Positions 11,696-23,600 of a stretch of 64,000 nucleotides of DNA are shown piece by piece (the stretch's first letter is position 1; every line of letters starts with the position of its first letter). The notes under the pieces are model-generated. The model ran no database searches. It was not told the origin of the DNA and saw only the letters and a list, made by a program, of their open reading frames with translations. The position numbers were made by a program, and so were the translations under genes. Origin of the DNA: Antedon mediterranea (Eukaryota > Echinodermata > Crinoidea > Comatulida > Antedonidae); assembly GCF_964355755.1 (NCBI RefSeq), contig NC_092670.1:10353201-10417200 (forward strand), read 5' to 3'.

Positions 11696-12035
11696 CATTG
11701 TTATTTAGGATGTGGATAAAGATAATTATGTTATTATCTAAGTGCTATTAATTTTATGATGCCGTTCGATTGTGTTGATTATTATATTACTAAAAATATT
11801 ACTCTAATTGAGCTCGGGTGAGGTCTCTATTCCTATCATTACATCTGCAGCTTTATCAGTATTATGAAAACCATTTTTGCCGGCATCCAGTTCTCTTACT
11901 AAATGTGGTACTTGGGCCGGTATTATTTCTTGCTCTCATTAATGCCGGCCCGATTGAAGATTCAAATAATATGTCGACCCACTCTTGGTGAAGTTGTTCC
12001 CAGAAACTCTTTACCTATTACGTAGTCCCTTCTGG
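11696..12035. other. Intergenic sequence, no gene seen
   Basis: No open frame or repeat recognised. A GC-richer patch at 11870-11960 holds gccggcatccag and atgccggcccg, which may be the worn ends of an unidentified element. Confidence 0.4.
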
Positions 12036-12039
12036 AAAA

Positions 12040-12700
12040 TTTGAATGAATGGTGTTTGCTTATTTAAAAATGGCAAAAGATATACCAAATCCTTTAAAAA
12101 TTATAGACAAATTTCTTTCCTTTACTAAATTATGCATTCCCAACTTTATGATTATTTGATAGCTAAGTTAAATATTCTGAATTAATATCATCAATATGAT
12201 TTGCAAAGGTCACTCAACTGCTCATGCTGTCTTCTTAATAATACTTTTATTGAACATAGAGCAATATTAGCGTGAAAGCTCATATATATTGGTGTATATA
12301 TCAAATAATTATTTGATTGAGAAATTTGTTTGATGTAATTAACCATTCTATTTTAAATAAGAACATGCGAAAATTATGGTATTAAAGGCACTCCTTTAAG
12401 CATTTGCTTCTTGAGTTAGTTGGATGGCAGAAACAATTTGTCTCTATCCAATCATTTAAATCATCGACCGAGGATATCACTTGTGGGTGTCTCCTCACCC
12501 CAATTTTATTTTTACGTTAATGACCTGACTAATGTCAGTGAGAAGTTTAAGTGATATCCTTCGCCGACGATACTACTATTTTATTTATCTTCTTGTTGAC
12601 ATTTTATTTAATACTTTTAATTATGAATTGTCTAAATTTAATGACTGGTTTCTTTAAATTCTAAATTCTTTTAAAGCTCAGGTACAGGCATGAATTTGAA
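12040..12700 (+). pseudogene. Decayed LINE reverse transcriptase
   Basis: Translating with frameshifts and stops gives a recognisable reverse transcriptase path: KNGKRYTKSFKNYRQISF (block 1), then VSPHPN/IFYVNDL (worn GVPQG...LYVNDL), then ISFADDTT (catalytic block C) near 12560. Each block is in a different frame or is broken by stops, so this is an old dead copy. The orientation is the same as the LINE at 1-2454. Confidence 0.7.
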
Positions 12701-12714
12701 ATATAATATCGGGT

Positions 12715-13585
12715 TAATTGTACATAAATCAAATATTTGTAACAGAAATCAATATGAAAAAAAACAAAGACATGACAATTCGGTGCTTACTGATTTTGTA
12801 TTGTGTTTCTTTTCGGTGTAAAATCGTGTTTTTCTTTGCTTATTCAAATTTTGATGATTATGCTAATAATACAATTATACTTTTGCATAATATAAATCTA
12901 AAGTAAACAGCTAATAATTATACTGTATTTATTTTTGCCTTAATTGTTGTTTTTGCATTGAAATTAATTAGAAAATTAAGACAATTTGATGCTTAAGGTA
13001 TTTTTTTTGTCGATTAAAAATATTATTTGCTAATTATAATTTTGCTGATTATGCTAATTATAATTTTGCTGATTATGCTAATTATAATTGTGCATAATTA
13101 AAAATCTAAATATATAAGAGTGAGTTAATGGTTTTTACCAATATCGTTATCTGTGCATATTTTATGTTCGCATGGTAATCGAATTTTGCTTGGAATAAGA
13201 TATTAAAAATCTACCGGAAGAAAATGTTGTAATTTTATGATTTTGAATATAAACAGGTTGTTAAATGTATGTTTTCCATGTGTCTTTATTATGAAATATT
13301 ACAATATATGTCTGGGCATTTTATATCGAAAAGGCATTATTTTCGCGAATGTTAAATGTATGTTTTTCGTAGGTATTTTATATTATAAAATATGATTATT
13401 TTCGCGAATGATAAATGTGTTTGTTGCATTAATATTTTATATTTTAACAAAGGTAATTGTTTTTTGTTTGTTTGTACTTTGTACACTTATTTTATAGTAT
13501 TACGGTACTGTAATATCTGTTTGTTCCAAATAATATTGAATTCCGGCATGATTACATTGGTTGTATATGGTTTACCAATCTACAT
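12715..13585. other. AT-rich intergenic DNA with a short tandem repeat
   Basis: At 13025-13100 a 24-bp unit (gctaattataattttgctga plus ttat) repeats about three times. A second weak repeat (cgcgaatgttaaatgtatgt, 13260-13440) recurs with tattttatatt. No coding evidence. Confidence 0.6.
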
Positions 13586-13589
13586 ATAG

Positions 13590-13816
13590 TAACACCTTTG
13601 GGCCACAGCGAAGTGTCCCCTTAATAGGAGTGTCCTTTAAATAGGATTTGGCTAAAATGTTAAAAATTTACCTTTCATATTTCACGAGAAATTGTCCCCT
13701 TAATAGGAGTGTCCTTTAAATAGGATTTGGCTAAAATGTTCACATATTGCCATTTATTTATTGCACGAGAAAGTGTGTTATTAGGGGTGTTGAAATGGTG
13801 GGCGTTCTACTGTAGT
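13590..13816. mobile_element. MITE (end motif AACACCTTTGGG), with an internal duplication
   Basis: Begins aacacctttgggccacagcg and ends gggcgttctactgtagta. Inside, gtgtccccttaataggagtg and the following 30 bases occur twice (13610-13660 and 13687-13740). The same end motif occurs inverted at 16598-16625, so two members of one family are present. Confidence 0.6.
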
Positions 13817-14605
13817 ATGGTTTCACGTTGAAAGATATAGAAAAAGTGCAGTCCCATATACCTTATCTCGCTTCTAAATGAATAATATCAATAATAATAT
13901 TTAGAATATGTAAATATCCTTGTAATTTAGCTTTGGCTGCAATGACGATATTTGAAATAATGAAATGAATGGAAAAAATGAAATGAATAATGATTTTAAA
14001 GCATAAGCCAGCAATATGCCTGTATATGTTACACAAATTAATCCTCTAGTCAATTATCCGTCATATAAAGGAATAAATTTCAATTGTAATGAACTCTGAT
14101 TAAATGAACTTCTACATAAAATCAATGTTTTATTTTATGTCAGAGCTACGTGCCGAAAAATAAATTTGCGACTACATAAATTCTAGCAGATCGTGATTAG
14201 ATTAGCCCTTTGAGGTAAACAAGTGGAGAAAAGTAACTTGTATTCTCATTCAATAAACCATTATTAAAGTCATGTACGACTATTACAAGACCAACTACCA
14301 AGAGAAACATAATAACAATCGCCAAATTGTAAACCTGGTTTCATGAATGCCGAGCTGGATGAAGTGATTTTGTCTGTTTTGCGTAAACAAAGAATTAAAG
14401 ATGGTTTTAGTCGCGGATAATGTCTTTATTTTTACTTTGAATTTAAGCATCGAGCAAGGAAAGGCTTAAATAATAAATAGATGTTTTTATTTAGAACGTC
14501 TGCGAGATTGAAAAGTCGGCGAGTCCATTTTAGCCTTAAAGCAACACGTAGAGAAAAGAAAAAATTAATGAATAAACCATGGCTTATTACACCATACAAA
14601 CAAGT
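13817..14605. other. Intergenic, with a possible LINE linker relic
   Basis: Mostly AT-rich. At 14340-14590 a broken plus-strand translation gives fragments such as ELDEVILSVLRKQRIKDGF and RREKKKLMNKPWLIT. The latter resembles the RKEKKPWITK linker of the LINE at 1-2454. This is suggestive only. Confidence 0.3.
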
Positions 14606-14609
14606 CGAT

Positions 14610-14758
14610 TAAACCTATGTCTACACTATCAAACTCCTTTGACAAAAAAAGTGATATATATTGCAGAGATATGCCCAAGTATGGTATTGATATGACATCA
14701 TCATGTCCATATATGGTCACATGTTGTCACATCAAGTTTGAGAGTGTGGACAGAGCTT
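14610..14758. mobile_element. Short TIR MITE
   Basis: Left end ctatgtctacactatcaaac (14610-) and the complement of the right end (ctgtccacactctcaaactt, read from 14755 backwards) form imperfect terminal inverted repeats around about 100 bp of non-coding DNA. Confidence 0.5.
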
Positions 14759-14765
14759 CAGTCCT

Positions 14766-14796
14766 ACCATGGAGAAATAAGTTATTTCTCCATGGT
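14766..14796. repeat. Perfect 15-bp hairpin
   Basis: accatggagaaataa, one g, then ttatttctccatggt: a perfect inverted repeat with a one-base loop, directly beside the preceding MITE. No promoter or terminator role is evident. Confidence 0.9.
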
Positions 14797-14889
14797 CCTA
14801 CTATGTTATGTTCTAATGTATCTATACTATACAAGTTTGTTTATTACACCGACGTGGATGTGATGCTGAGACTGAGAATATAAATGTTT

Positions 14890-15328
14890 TTGGTCCAGAA
14901 TAAATGTTCATCTTAAATCTTCGTGTTTAAAATTGCTATTGTTATTATAAAAATATAACCACTTTGCAACATTAATTTCAAGCTCAGTTGTTTTTTTGTT
15001 GAAAATATTTATATTTCGTAATAAATAATATAGAAACTAAACTCGATGCTCAAAAACATCGCTCATATTTTATTCAAATCACGCAAATTGCGTCATCGGT
15101 ATTATAACAACTTCGGTTAATTTTTTCCAATACTCTTTTATCATAAACCACAAACACGGCATATTGGCCGAGACAATTATTTTGATACTACACAGAGACT
15201 TAAGAATAAGCATACAACATCATTTTCTGACATGTTGGGAAAGAATGAATGGAACAAAGGTATATATATATAAACTTTATTTAGACACGAGACAGAAACG
15301 AAAAAATTGAAATTGAAAAGAAACGAAA
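14890..15328. other. AT-rich intergenic DNA, nothing recognised
   Basis: No exon, tRNA or clear repeat. A short A-rich/gaaacg segment at 15255-15330 may be the tail of a retroelement. Confidence 0.4.
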
Positions 15329-15329
15329 T

Positions 15330-15441
15330 TACAGCAGAATCCCCTTCATCTGACACCTCTATTAGGGTACACCATACCGGTACTTCCCGTGTAAACGGAA
15401 ACCCTTATCGAAGTGTATAATTTATGGGGATTCTACTGTAA
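15330..15441. mobile_element. About 110-bp MITE with TACAG(C/T)AGAATCCCC ends
   Basis: tacagcagaatcccc at 15331-15345 is mirrored by ggggattctactgta ending near 15439, one mismatch, with TA/AT at the outer edges. The size, TIR and possible TA target suit a Tc1/mariner-type MITE; this is inference. Confidence 0.65.
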
Positions 15442-16485
15442 TACATAATAAATCTTTTTGATTTCATTTACCTTAAAATAATAGTAGATAAAACACACAT
15501 TTTACATAGTATTTAGCCATTTTAAAAGTTGGATGTACACCATCGTAGATTACCATACCATTATGTTTTACAATGCATATAGGGTTGCTACTGTCATTCT
15601 CGCGTTCAAAAAATCGTTTTTAATTTCTATGCGCCCGTAAACTATGCCTCCATTATTTAGCGATGGTGGATTGTTGATATTGCTTTCACTGTCAAGGACA
15701 ACATTTAAAAGACGCGCGCGTTCACATTCTGATGAATTTAATTTACCGCGCGTGTAAAAGAATTTTACAGACGTGCGCGTTCAAATGCTGATAGAATTCG
15801 TTCGTTTGTACGCATGTATCTCCTTCTTGGTGTACAAGTTCACACCGTATAATCAGTTTTACTTGTACTGGATTGTATTCTTATGTAGTATAAACATTGC
15901 TATGAAACGCTAATTCGGTTTTTTTAAATGATAATAATGTTTTTTTTTTGTTGAAACCAGGTTGTTTATGCGTATTGCTGTTTCATTGATATTTCTTTAA
16001 AAAGTTTCTTTACCTTCTAACATAACATTTTTCACCGTTGATTTCTGTTACGTAATCAGTTTTATCGTTGAATGAAGGGTTGTCCGCTATGATCTTCGCG
16101 AAACGAAGTTTACCTTAGATATGGAAGATGTTTCTTTTTCTCATTTGATGATCTATTTGTTGATGATCTGTCTCTGATTTCATAAGCTTCAAAATGAGCT
16201 CACTTTTTAGATTGCAGATTCAATTATTTTCTCCGCTTCACGTGATCTACTTGTTAATGACTCCTTATGAACTACTTTTGAGGAAATTGCTTTACTTACA
16301 AAATCCTTGGTGGCGCTATTATTAATTACATGTGATAATATTGAAGAAAATAATAGATGATTTCTTAGATGATTTAGTTTGCGATAGACTGAAGTTAAAA
16401 TAACACACCTCGGGCAGCAGGTAAGCGATTTATTTATTATTACTGTTGTACTGTAATTATATCATGTATAATGTATACAGGTGCA
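15442..16485. other. Intergenic sequence, no gene seen
   Basis: AT-rich, with a patch of gcgcgcgttc / gtgcgcgttc motifs at 15710-15785. No supported feature. Confidence 0.45.
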
Positions 16486-16640
16486 TACTACTGTAGGCCT
16501 CCTAGTTCCCTTTGAAGTGGGCACTCAACAGCAAGTCCATAACAGTTAACCCTTTTTAGAGGACACACATATTGTATGAATTGAAGGGAACACTTCGTTG
16601 GTCCCCAAAGGTGTTCTCATCATAATAGGGATTCTCCTTA
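16486..16640. mobile_element. MITE, inverted relative of the element at 13590
   Basis: The complement of 16598-16625 reads agaacacctttggggacc...cgaagtgttccct, matching the left end at 13590-13625. Its other end (actactgtag at 16488-16497) matches the ctactgtagta end at 13806-13816. The body is degenerate. Confidence 0.5.
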
Positions 16641-16953
16641 TTTGCTATTTCATAACATTCAGTGACTTAACGGGAGACATAAAGTAGACGCGCGTGTACT
16701 AAAGTGACCTTAATTATTTTTGTCAGTTTTTGAGCGTGCGCGTCACATCATGGTTGCCAACAGCTCTTCGTTGGATACAGACGTAAAATAGACCTAAAAT
16801 GATAAATTTCAATTCACAGAAACATCGAATGATGTGATGGATGTATCGCAAGCATACTATTTTTATTTGTGCATACACCATGAAAACAATGATATATTTT
16901 TTATGTGTAATTTCTTCACGGTTTAAAGAGTTCCAAGCCGGGATTAGGAATAT

Positions 16954-17041
16954 AGTCTTGGTTTCTCACTATGACGCAACGTAAGGACGTAAGCGCAAAA
17001 CAAGTAATTCTCACTTTGGCGTTGCGTTCTGTGGGAAACAA
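16954..17041. mobile_element. Worn copy of the CTTGGTTCCCACT MITE family
   Basis: gtcttggtttctcactatga followed by cgcaacgtaaggacgtaagc, and closing gcgttgcgttctgtgggaaa: both ends of the family seen at 18065 and 20830, shortened to about 88 bp. Confidence 0.6.
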
Positions 17042-18064
17042 TTTGTGTATTTTAAAAGTTTAGTTTTATATAATATATTTTTAATGTATAGGCCTATGCC
17101 TATATATTTTTGTTTCAAAATCTTCAAATTGAAACTCATTTAAAACTTGGTTTGCCCTTTTTTGTTTACAAAATCACTTTATTCGGGTTTATGTATTTAT
17201 ACACTGAGCATTTGAAAATATTTGAATTGGCGCGTAATACTTGTTTGTCCATATTATTATTCAAGATATCCTAACCACTTATCAGATAGATGCACCCCAA
17301 GACACCCCCTTTTCCCATTAACAAAATGTAAAACGTCGTAAGCCCCATTAACCCAAGTCTGACGTGCTCCTATGCTAAAAAGAAAGCAGATTTGGCTGAT
17401 TTTCATCATGAAACACGTTAACACAGGACCCCGTAGGCGCGCCTACATGAAGAAAAATTGGGTGTGATTTAAACCGGCCTTAAGCCTACTTTGTAAAGTT
17501 TAATCGAAATGAATTTGTACTTAAGGCATTGGATTAATCATACCCATCCGGTTCCTTGCATCACATCTACTGTGTCGATAATTATCACTATCAAGGATTC
17601 TATATACTAAGTATATTCTAGTTCTCGGTACTGTATCTAGATTTCTCCACAGTGTCAGAACAATTCCGTAATACAGCGGTACATGTTTCACATGGTATCA
17701 AACCTACCCATGATACATGCACTAAAATGTGATACACATTAAACTCTGCATCATTTAAGGTTATTGTTAAAAGTGATGCTGTATATACGGTATTTAGACC
17801 TTTATGCCTACTGTGAAAATATCATCGTAATATTAGGATATACAGTAGGCCTACTGGGAATCCGGTCACTACGAGTCTCTTTAAATAATTTTCTGATTTA
17901 TTCCACAACATATTGGTGTACTGAATAATGATGTCGACTCTCTCATCTTATAATTAGGTACCTCAGTTGATTGCATATAATTCTCTATGGACAGTACATC
18001 AATTTCAAGCACTATAGATTAAAATTATTCTTATAATATTATTATTTCTAACTTCCAATCATTA
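17042..18064. other. Intergenic sequence, no gene seen
   Basis: AT-rich sequence with scattered aggcctac motifs. No coding segment, repeat array or RNA gene could be supported. Confidence 0.45.
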
Positions 18065-18226
18065 AAGCTTGGTTCCCACTAGGATGCAACACAAGCACGT
18101 AGACCCAACGCAAGCGAGTTGATGACCAATCACACGCGACTATTCGAATAATTCATCGCTTGAGATTGGTCAAATCACTTGCGTTGCGTTACGTCTTAGC
18201 GTTGCGTCCAAGTGGGAACCAAGCTT
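18065..18226. mobile_element. MITE with AGCTTGGTTCCCACT ends and TAA duplication
   Basis: A 162-bp element: agcttggttcccactagga on the left and the exact complement gtgggaaccaagct on the right. TAA sits immediately outside each end. The inner parts are also inverted (acccaacgcaagcgagtt... / cacttgcgttgcgttacgtc). The 3-bp TWA target points to a Harbinger-type MITE. Copies of different age are at 16954, 19193, 20830, 21012 and 22545. Confidence 0.85.
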
Positions 18227-18478
18227 AATAGGCCTAATATTGTTTTTTTGGGACCTTAGGGATAACAGTATGATAATGTATTTATTTATGATTAGGGTTG
18301 TATGCAAACGTTTCTCTTCTTGCAAGATCGACATTTCACGGAATTTTCCAGATACTAGAATCCAGCAAACTTCGTCATTGCAAGTTTTGGTAGAGTTTTT
18401 ACATGTTGTAGAATAGACTTCGGGAAAACAAACAGATTATGTGAGAATTGTGAATGATACCAAAATCAAATCTCTGGC

Positions 18479-18682
18479 ATAAAGGCTGATTTAAACAGAC
18501 GAGCGGTAACGGTAAGCGGACAAAACCGCGTAGCTTGTCCCACGTAGAATATGTATCTATCCTGAGCGGAAACCGCTCGTCCGCTCCGCGTTGTGTGTAA
18601 ATGATCATAATGAATAACATAGATTCTATATTTTTATTACCGTTACCGCTCGTTTAAATGTGTAAGTGTAAATTGGCCTTAA
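18479..18682. mobile_element. MITE with gagcggtaacgg inverted repeats
   Basis: Left: aaggctgatttaaacagacg then agcggtaacgg. Right complement: aaggccaatttacacttaca then catttaaacgagcggtaacgg. About 200 bp. An open frame on the minus strand inside it is accidental. Confidence 0.7.
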
Positions 18683-19192
18683 GGGACATACACACACACA
18701 GCGCTGGTTTTACAATGATTGGGACTGATGGTGATACGGATGATAAGAATGATGACAACGGCGACTACTGCAACCAATAGAAAACTCGGTTGCTCGTTTA
18801 TGAGACGATTAATCGTGTTCCGTAGATTACATGATCAGTGCAAGATTTATGACGGATTTTGAAGCTTTCGATAGTGATCCGATAATCAACGTTGAACTAC
18901 GCGGATGGTTTTATTTCGTAGTTTAAACAAACATAATTGAGCTCAAGTCCACGAAAAGATAATCTCATCGATATGCAAAATAAAGTGTTTTCAGTGCAGG
19001 GGCGTAACGACTAGCGCTCACTGGCTAAACCCAGGGGCTCCGGAGCTTATGGGGCCGGGGGACCATGAGCAGTGCCCAGAAGAAGAAAGAGTTTCTAAAC
19101 CAGGGGCCTCAGGCCTCTGCCTTACGTCTCTGGTTCAGTGCGTACGTAAATGAACGTGCGTACAGTAGTCTACGTAGAAAACTACTCTGCTT
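18683..19192. other. Intergenic sequence, no gene seen
   Basis: No open frame of note. A GC-richer patch at 18998-19140 contains a repeated phrase (ccaggggc), with no family recognised. Confidence 0.4.
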
Positions 19193-19288
19193 TGAGCTTT
19201 GTTTCCACTGAGACGCAACGCAAGTGTGTCATCGCTTGTGATTGGCCAAACACTTATGCTGCGCTTACGTTCTTGCTTTGCTCTAGGA
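19193..19288. mobile_element. Degenerate copy of the GGTTCCCACT MITE family
   Basis: gctttgtttccactgagacg then caacgcaagtgtgtcatcgc, and ttatgctgcgcttacgttct near the end, preserve the family's internal order; the outer ends are eroded. Confidence 0.55.
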
Positions 19289-19504
19289 TAGTTAAATAAA
19301 GCATTACTATTTAAACTTAGGTGTAATTTGCCCTGACCGTTTTGCTCTTTAGAAAGCCGCCTACTACAAAATTACGAATATTAATTAACTAAACTTAAAG
19401 TAGATGAAAAGTGACACTAGACAGCTAGAAGTTTACCGTATGTATTTGTGTAGTTAACAGTAATTTAGATTGTAAACAACGAATTACTGGTTATATTTTA
19501 CAAA

Positions 19505-19735
19505 GTTTAGAGAGTGATATGATGAGGCATGGGTTCGAGCCTGCCTGTGCCATATTGATTGCATCCTTAAGATACTTTACTCTCGTTGCCTTGTCATTCA
19601 GATCGGACGTAAAGTAGTTGGTCCCGTGTAAATATTATGTGCACGGAAAAAGTAGTGGATCGTCATCCTCTGCACTGTGACTGCCGTGGGTTCACGTAGG
19701 GACCTCAAGTAAGCTTGAGGACGATTACATTTACA
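19505..19735 (+). mobile_element. tRNA-derived SINE
   Basis: A polymerase III B box (gggttcgagcc at 19531) lies about 25 bases inside the unit. It is followed by a body with ttaagatactttactctcgt, ttggtcccgtgta and a hairpin-like cctcaagtaagcttgagg before gattacatttaca. The A box is weak. This layout is that of a SINE rather than a working tRNA. It lies about 0.6 kb upstream of the receptor start codon. Confidence 0.6.
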
Positions 19736-20344
19736 TTTTAGTTGATGAGCAGTTTCATAAATAGGCATATTTAATATGCAAGAAAAAAAACAATAGACGT
19801 GCTTTCAATACGTGTATCTACTTCATAAACAATGTTTTTCAGCAAGAACGGTATTAGTAGCCTAATGAAATGCTCGTTATCACTTCGTATCCAATGTGTA
19901 TACATTTCAGTATTTAGTTTTATACACAGACGTACTTTTGATGTATATTGAAAATGATACTGGGATTTATCCGAGACAACAATGACGTTGTATCTGCTTC
20001 CCGATCTGCTTTTAGAAAAGCTTAATTTTCCATCAAATTATTTTTACGTTTCTTGTTCTGAAGGTACTATTTTCTCCTTTTCACACTCGGCGTCTACTTA
20101 AAAAAATCTGCACATATTTAAAATAACATAAGGACTAAATTTGGCAAAATAAAAGTAAACTCAGTGAATCTACATGAATCGTTCTTTTTTTTTAAAACAA
20201 ACCACAGACAAGCAAAGCAATCAGATTTAGACGCTACACGTTTATTTTGATTTTCCAAACTTAATATGTGTTACGTACTGTAAATCTGTCTTTAAAGTCA
20301 GTATAGGTGCGTTTTTAATTTCATATTAATTTTGTTATTATAGA

Positions 20345-20689
20345 ATGGACGATAATGCTACCTTTCCAGCCGCTGGAATCAACGACTATGACATTTCGTA
20401 CGGGAACGATTATTACGACATAGTAAACATGTTAGACGTCGAACAGATCGCCATACCGTTTACGTGGACGTTGTTCATTGTGGTTGGTTTAGGCTGTAAC
20501 AGTCTTATCATTTACGTGGTGTGTAGGTTCGGTACAATGAGAACTGTTACTAACTGCTACATTGTCAATATCTCAGTTACGGATATTATGTTTCTGGTAT
20601 TGTGTGCTCCCTTCACTATCTTCACGTATACAAAACATGTGTGGATCTTTGGAAACGCGCTGTGTCGTATCGTTATGTATCTCATGCAG
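20345..20689 (+). CDS. Receptor coding exon 1: N-terminus to helix 3
   Basis: 115 codons from an ATG preceded by ttttgttattatag, a likely acceptor for a 5' UTR intron. The extracellular N-terminus is acidic and tyrosine-rich with one N-glycosylation site (NAT at residue 4). Helix 1 (about residues 36-60), helix 2 and the start of helix 3 follow, with the conserved cysteine in GNALCRIV. The donor is cag|gtgtgt. Confidence 0.9.
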
Positions 20690-23600
20690 GTGTGTTAATT
20701 CATTGTGCATATAACTTTTTTCCTACTTGGACCAACATGGTAATTTGACCAATCACTAGGCGATGGATCTTCTGAATTTAATTACTTGTATCGGTAAACT
20801 CACTTGCGTTGTAACTGCGTCCAAGCTGAAGCGTGGTTCCCACTAGCGCCGCAACACAAGGACGTAACGCAACGCAAGTGAATTGACCAATCACAAGCGA
20901 TGGCTTATTCGCTTGTGATTGCTAACTGTCTATAACTTCTCTTGTCATTGGTTAAAACGCTTGCGTTGCGTTTACGTCTTTGCGTTACGTTCTAGTGGGA
21001 ACCAAGCTTAAAGCGTGGTTCCCACTAGCGACGCAACGCAAGGACGTAACGCAACGCAAGTGAATTGACCAATAATAATAATAATAATAATAATAATAAG
21101 ATTTTTATAGCGCACATACCACTCCAGAGTGCTCAAGGCGCATTTAAAAATAAAAAAGAAATAAATCATACAAATTCCTGAAAAATAAAATGCAATTTCT
21201 TTGGAGGGTCCCCATCCGTTGTCGTTCTGTCGCGGTCCCGGACCCCTACCTAGGTGACCAAACAAAGGAGCAGGATACACATTTGCCTTGCCACAGACGA
21301 CCGGGTGCTCAGAGACAACAACCAAGACAGAGGCACCCCAAAGATAATGCTGGCCAGGAAAAGGTATACAAAACAATTCTAAGTCTAAAAAACTTTAAGA
21401 AACCTCATGATTTCCATATGCCTTAATGAATAAATGTGTTTTTAATAATTTTTTAAAAGTATCAACAGTTTTGCAAAATCTTATAGAGCTCGGTAGAGCA
21501 TTCCACAGACGAGGAGCAGTATCGGAGAATGCTCTGTCACCCCATGAGTGGTGAGACTTAGGCTGATGTAGAAGCAGCGAGTCACTAGAACGCAGATTAC
21601 GTCCGGGAACATACAGCCTAAGCATGTCAGAAATATACTCAGGAGCCATGTCATTTATAGACTTAAAAACAAAGAGTAATATTTTAAAAACAATGCGGTA
21701 CCTAACAGGGAGCCAATGCAATATTTCCAAAGTATTTGATATGTGTCCATATCTTGGTAATTTTTTAACAACTCGTGCCGCTGTATTTTGAATCAGTTGG
21801 AGCCTGTGGAGTTGTTTTTGTGGTAGCCCGTATAGCAAAGAGTTTCCCATATCTAGTCGTGAAGTGACAAAAGCATGAACAAGTTGTTTAGCTGCTGTCT
21901 CATTTATAAACTTGCGAATCCTTCGAATGTTTCGCAAGTTAAAAGACGACGCAGAAATAGTTTTTGAGATATGAGAAATCATAGTCATACCCACATCCAT
22001 TTCAACCCCAAGATTTCTAACCTGCCTAGCCGGGTCAATTTGGGTTTCACCAATGTGAATAAAGCTTGGTGGCAGTTTTTCCAACTGCTGTTTTGATCCA
22101 AAGAGAACAAATTCTGTTTTTTCATCATTTAATTTAAGAAAGTTGTTTTTCATCCAGACACGCAATTCATAGATACAATGTTGGAGCAATTCCAAAGAAA
22201 TGTCACTGTGTTTCATAGTAGGTTTAAAAGAAATATAAATCTGAGTATCATCAGCATAAACATGATAGGACAGATCATATTTACTTATGATATCCCGTAT
22301 CGGGTGTAAATAAATAGTAAACCATTGCGGCCCAAGAACAGATCCTTGTGGTACCGAAAAGTTTAGAAAAGAAGCTTTTGAAATAGCATCACCAATACAT
22401 ACGTGTTGAGGTCGTTTTTCCAATCACAAGCGATGGCTTATTCGCTTGTGATTGCTAACTGTCTATAACTTCGCTTGTCATTGGTTAAAACGCTTGCGTT
22501 GCGTTGACGTCCTTGCGTTACGTTCTAGTGGGAACCAAGCTTTAGTCTTGGTTCGTACTAGGACGTAACGCAAGGACGTGAATGCAACGCAAGCGAACCG
22601 ACCAATGATAAGCGACAGTTTCGTATAATTATGATTGGTCAAATTTCCATACTTTACTCTTACGTCGTTTCGTTGCGTCCTAGTGGGTTATATGCGGCCG
22701 GGGAGCGATATTTCTTTTCCTACATAAGTTGGGGGCCACTCATGAAACGTCACAAAATAAACATGACTACTATTCATTAGTCATCATTAAGGTGTGACGT
22801 AAGAATTGATCTAACTACAATTCAATAACAACAATACAAATGAAAACGCTTTCTGTCGAGCCGTCAAATGGATTAGAATATGAACTTTACATGTCAATGT
22901 ATCGGGTTCGAATCCCACGAGCAACTTATTTTTACTTTATAGTGAGAGAAATTATTTAGAGGGCTAGGTTCAGTTATTAGGAAGTAGTTTGGCTATCTTT
23001 CACATAAGGGGTTCCCCAAATTATGTACGAAAAGAAAAATCGCGGCCGGGACGTGTTTCCTCGACATGATTTAGTGGTTTATAGGAGGTCGTCTAGGCGA
23101 GGCTCACCGACGAAACGTCAGTCAATCGAATTAATAGAACCGTCTAACAAAACTCACAAAATTTAATGATGGAATACGTCACACATGATTGTGTTCAATT
23201 TTGGAATGCCATGTTATATTTAATTTTAGTTTGTGCCTTCCATACCTGCTTTCTCTTGATGTAAAAAAGTGAAAATGATCACTCTTTTGTATTCCACTTT
23301 TAAAACAATTTACTCTTATAACGAGTGAAATATCCACTCGCTCTGTTTTCAATTATTTAGCTGGCCGGCTGATTCGTGTCGCACGAATATTTCAGGCATG
23401 GCAGCAGATGGTAATTATACCCTTTATTTCATTATTATATTGCTCTATATTATCAAAATGTAGTTATTTTTTAAGGTGTCTGTCCACGCGACGTCACTGA
23501 CGTTAATGGCAATGAACATCGACCGATATTTTGCCATCGTGTATCCACTGAAATCCATCCGATATCGGACGCCTACCCTGGCACTCACTATCAACATATC

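Larger units (their letters stand above)
21012..22541. mobile_element. Second 179-bp MITE, split by a LINE insertion
   Basis: The two pieces, 21012-21073 (62 bp) and 22425-22541 (117 bp), add up to exactly 179 bp, the length of the intact neighbour, and have nearly the same sequence. The break carries ccaat at both edges (21069-21073 and 22420-22424), the likely target duplication of the LINE. Confidence 0.88.
20690..23475 (+). other. Receptor intron 1, largely filled by MITEs and a LINE
   Basis: Donor gtgtgt at 20690 and acceptor ttttttaag at 23475. Contents: a 179-bp MITE, a second 179-bp MITE split by a minus-strand LINE, a third worn MITE (22545-22687), and unassigned sequence 22690-23475 with one tRNA-like segment. 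Confidence 0.8.

Noticed and set aside
21008-21376. 122-codon minus-strand frame next to the LINE
   Set aside because: It runs through the LINE 3' UTR, its (TTA)n tail and the MITE; accidental.
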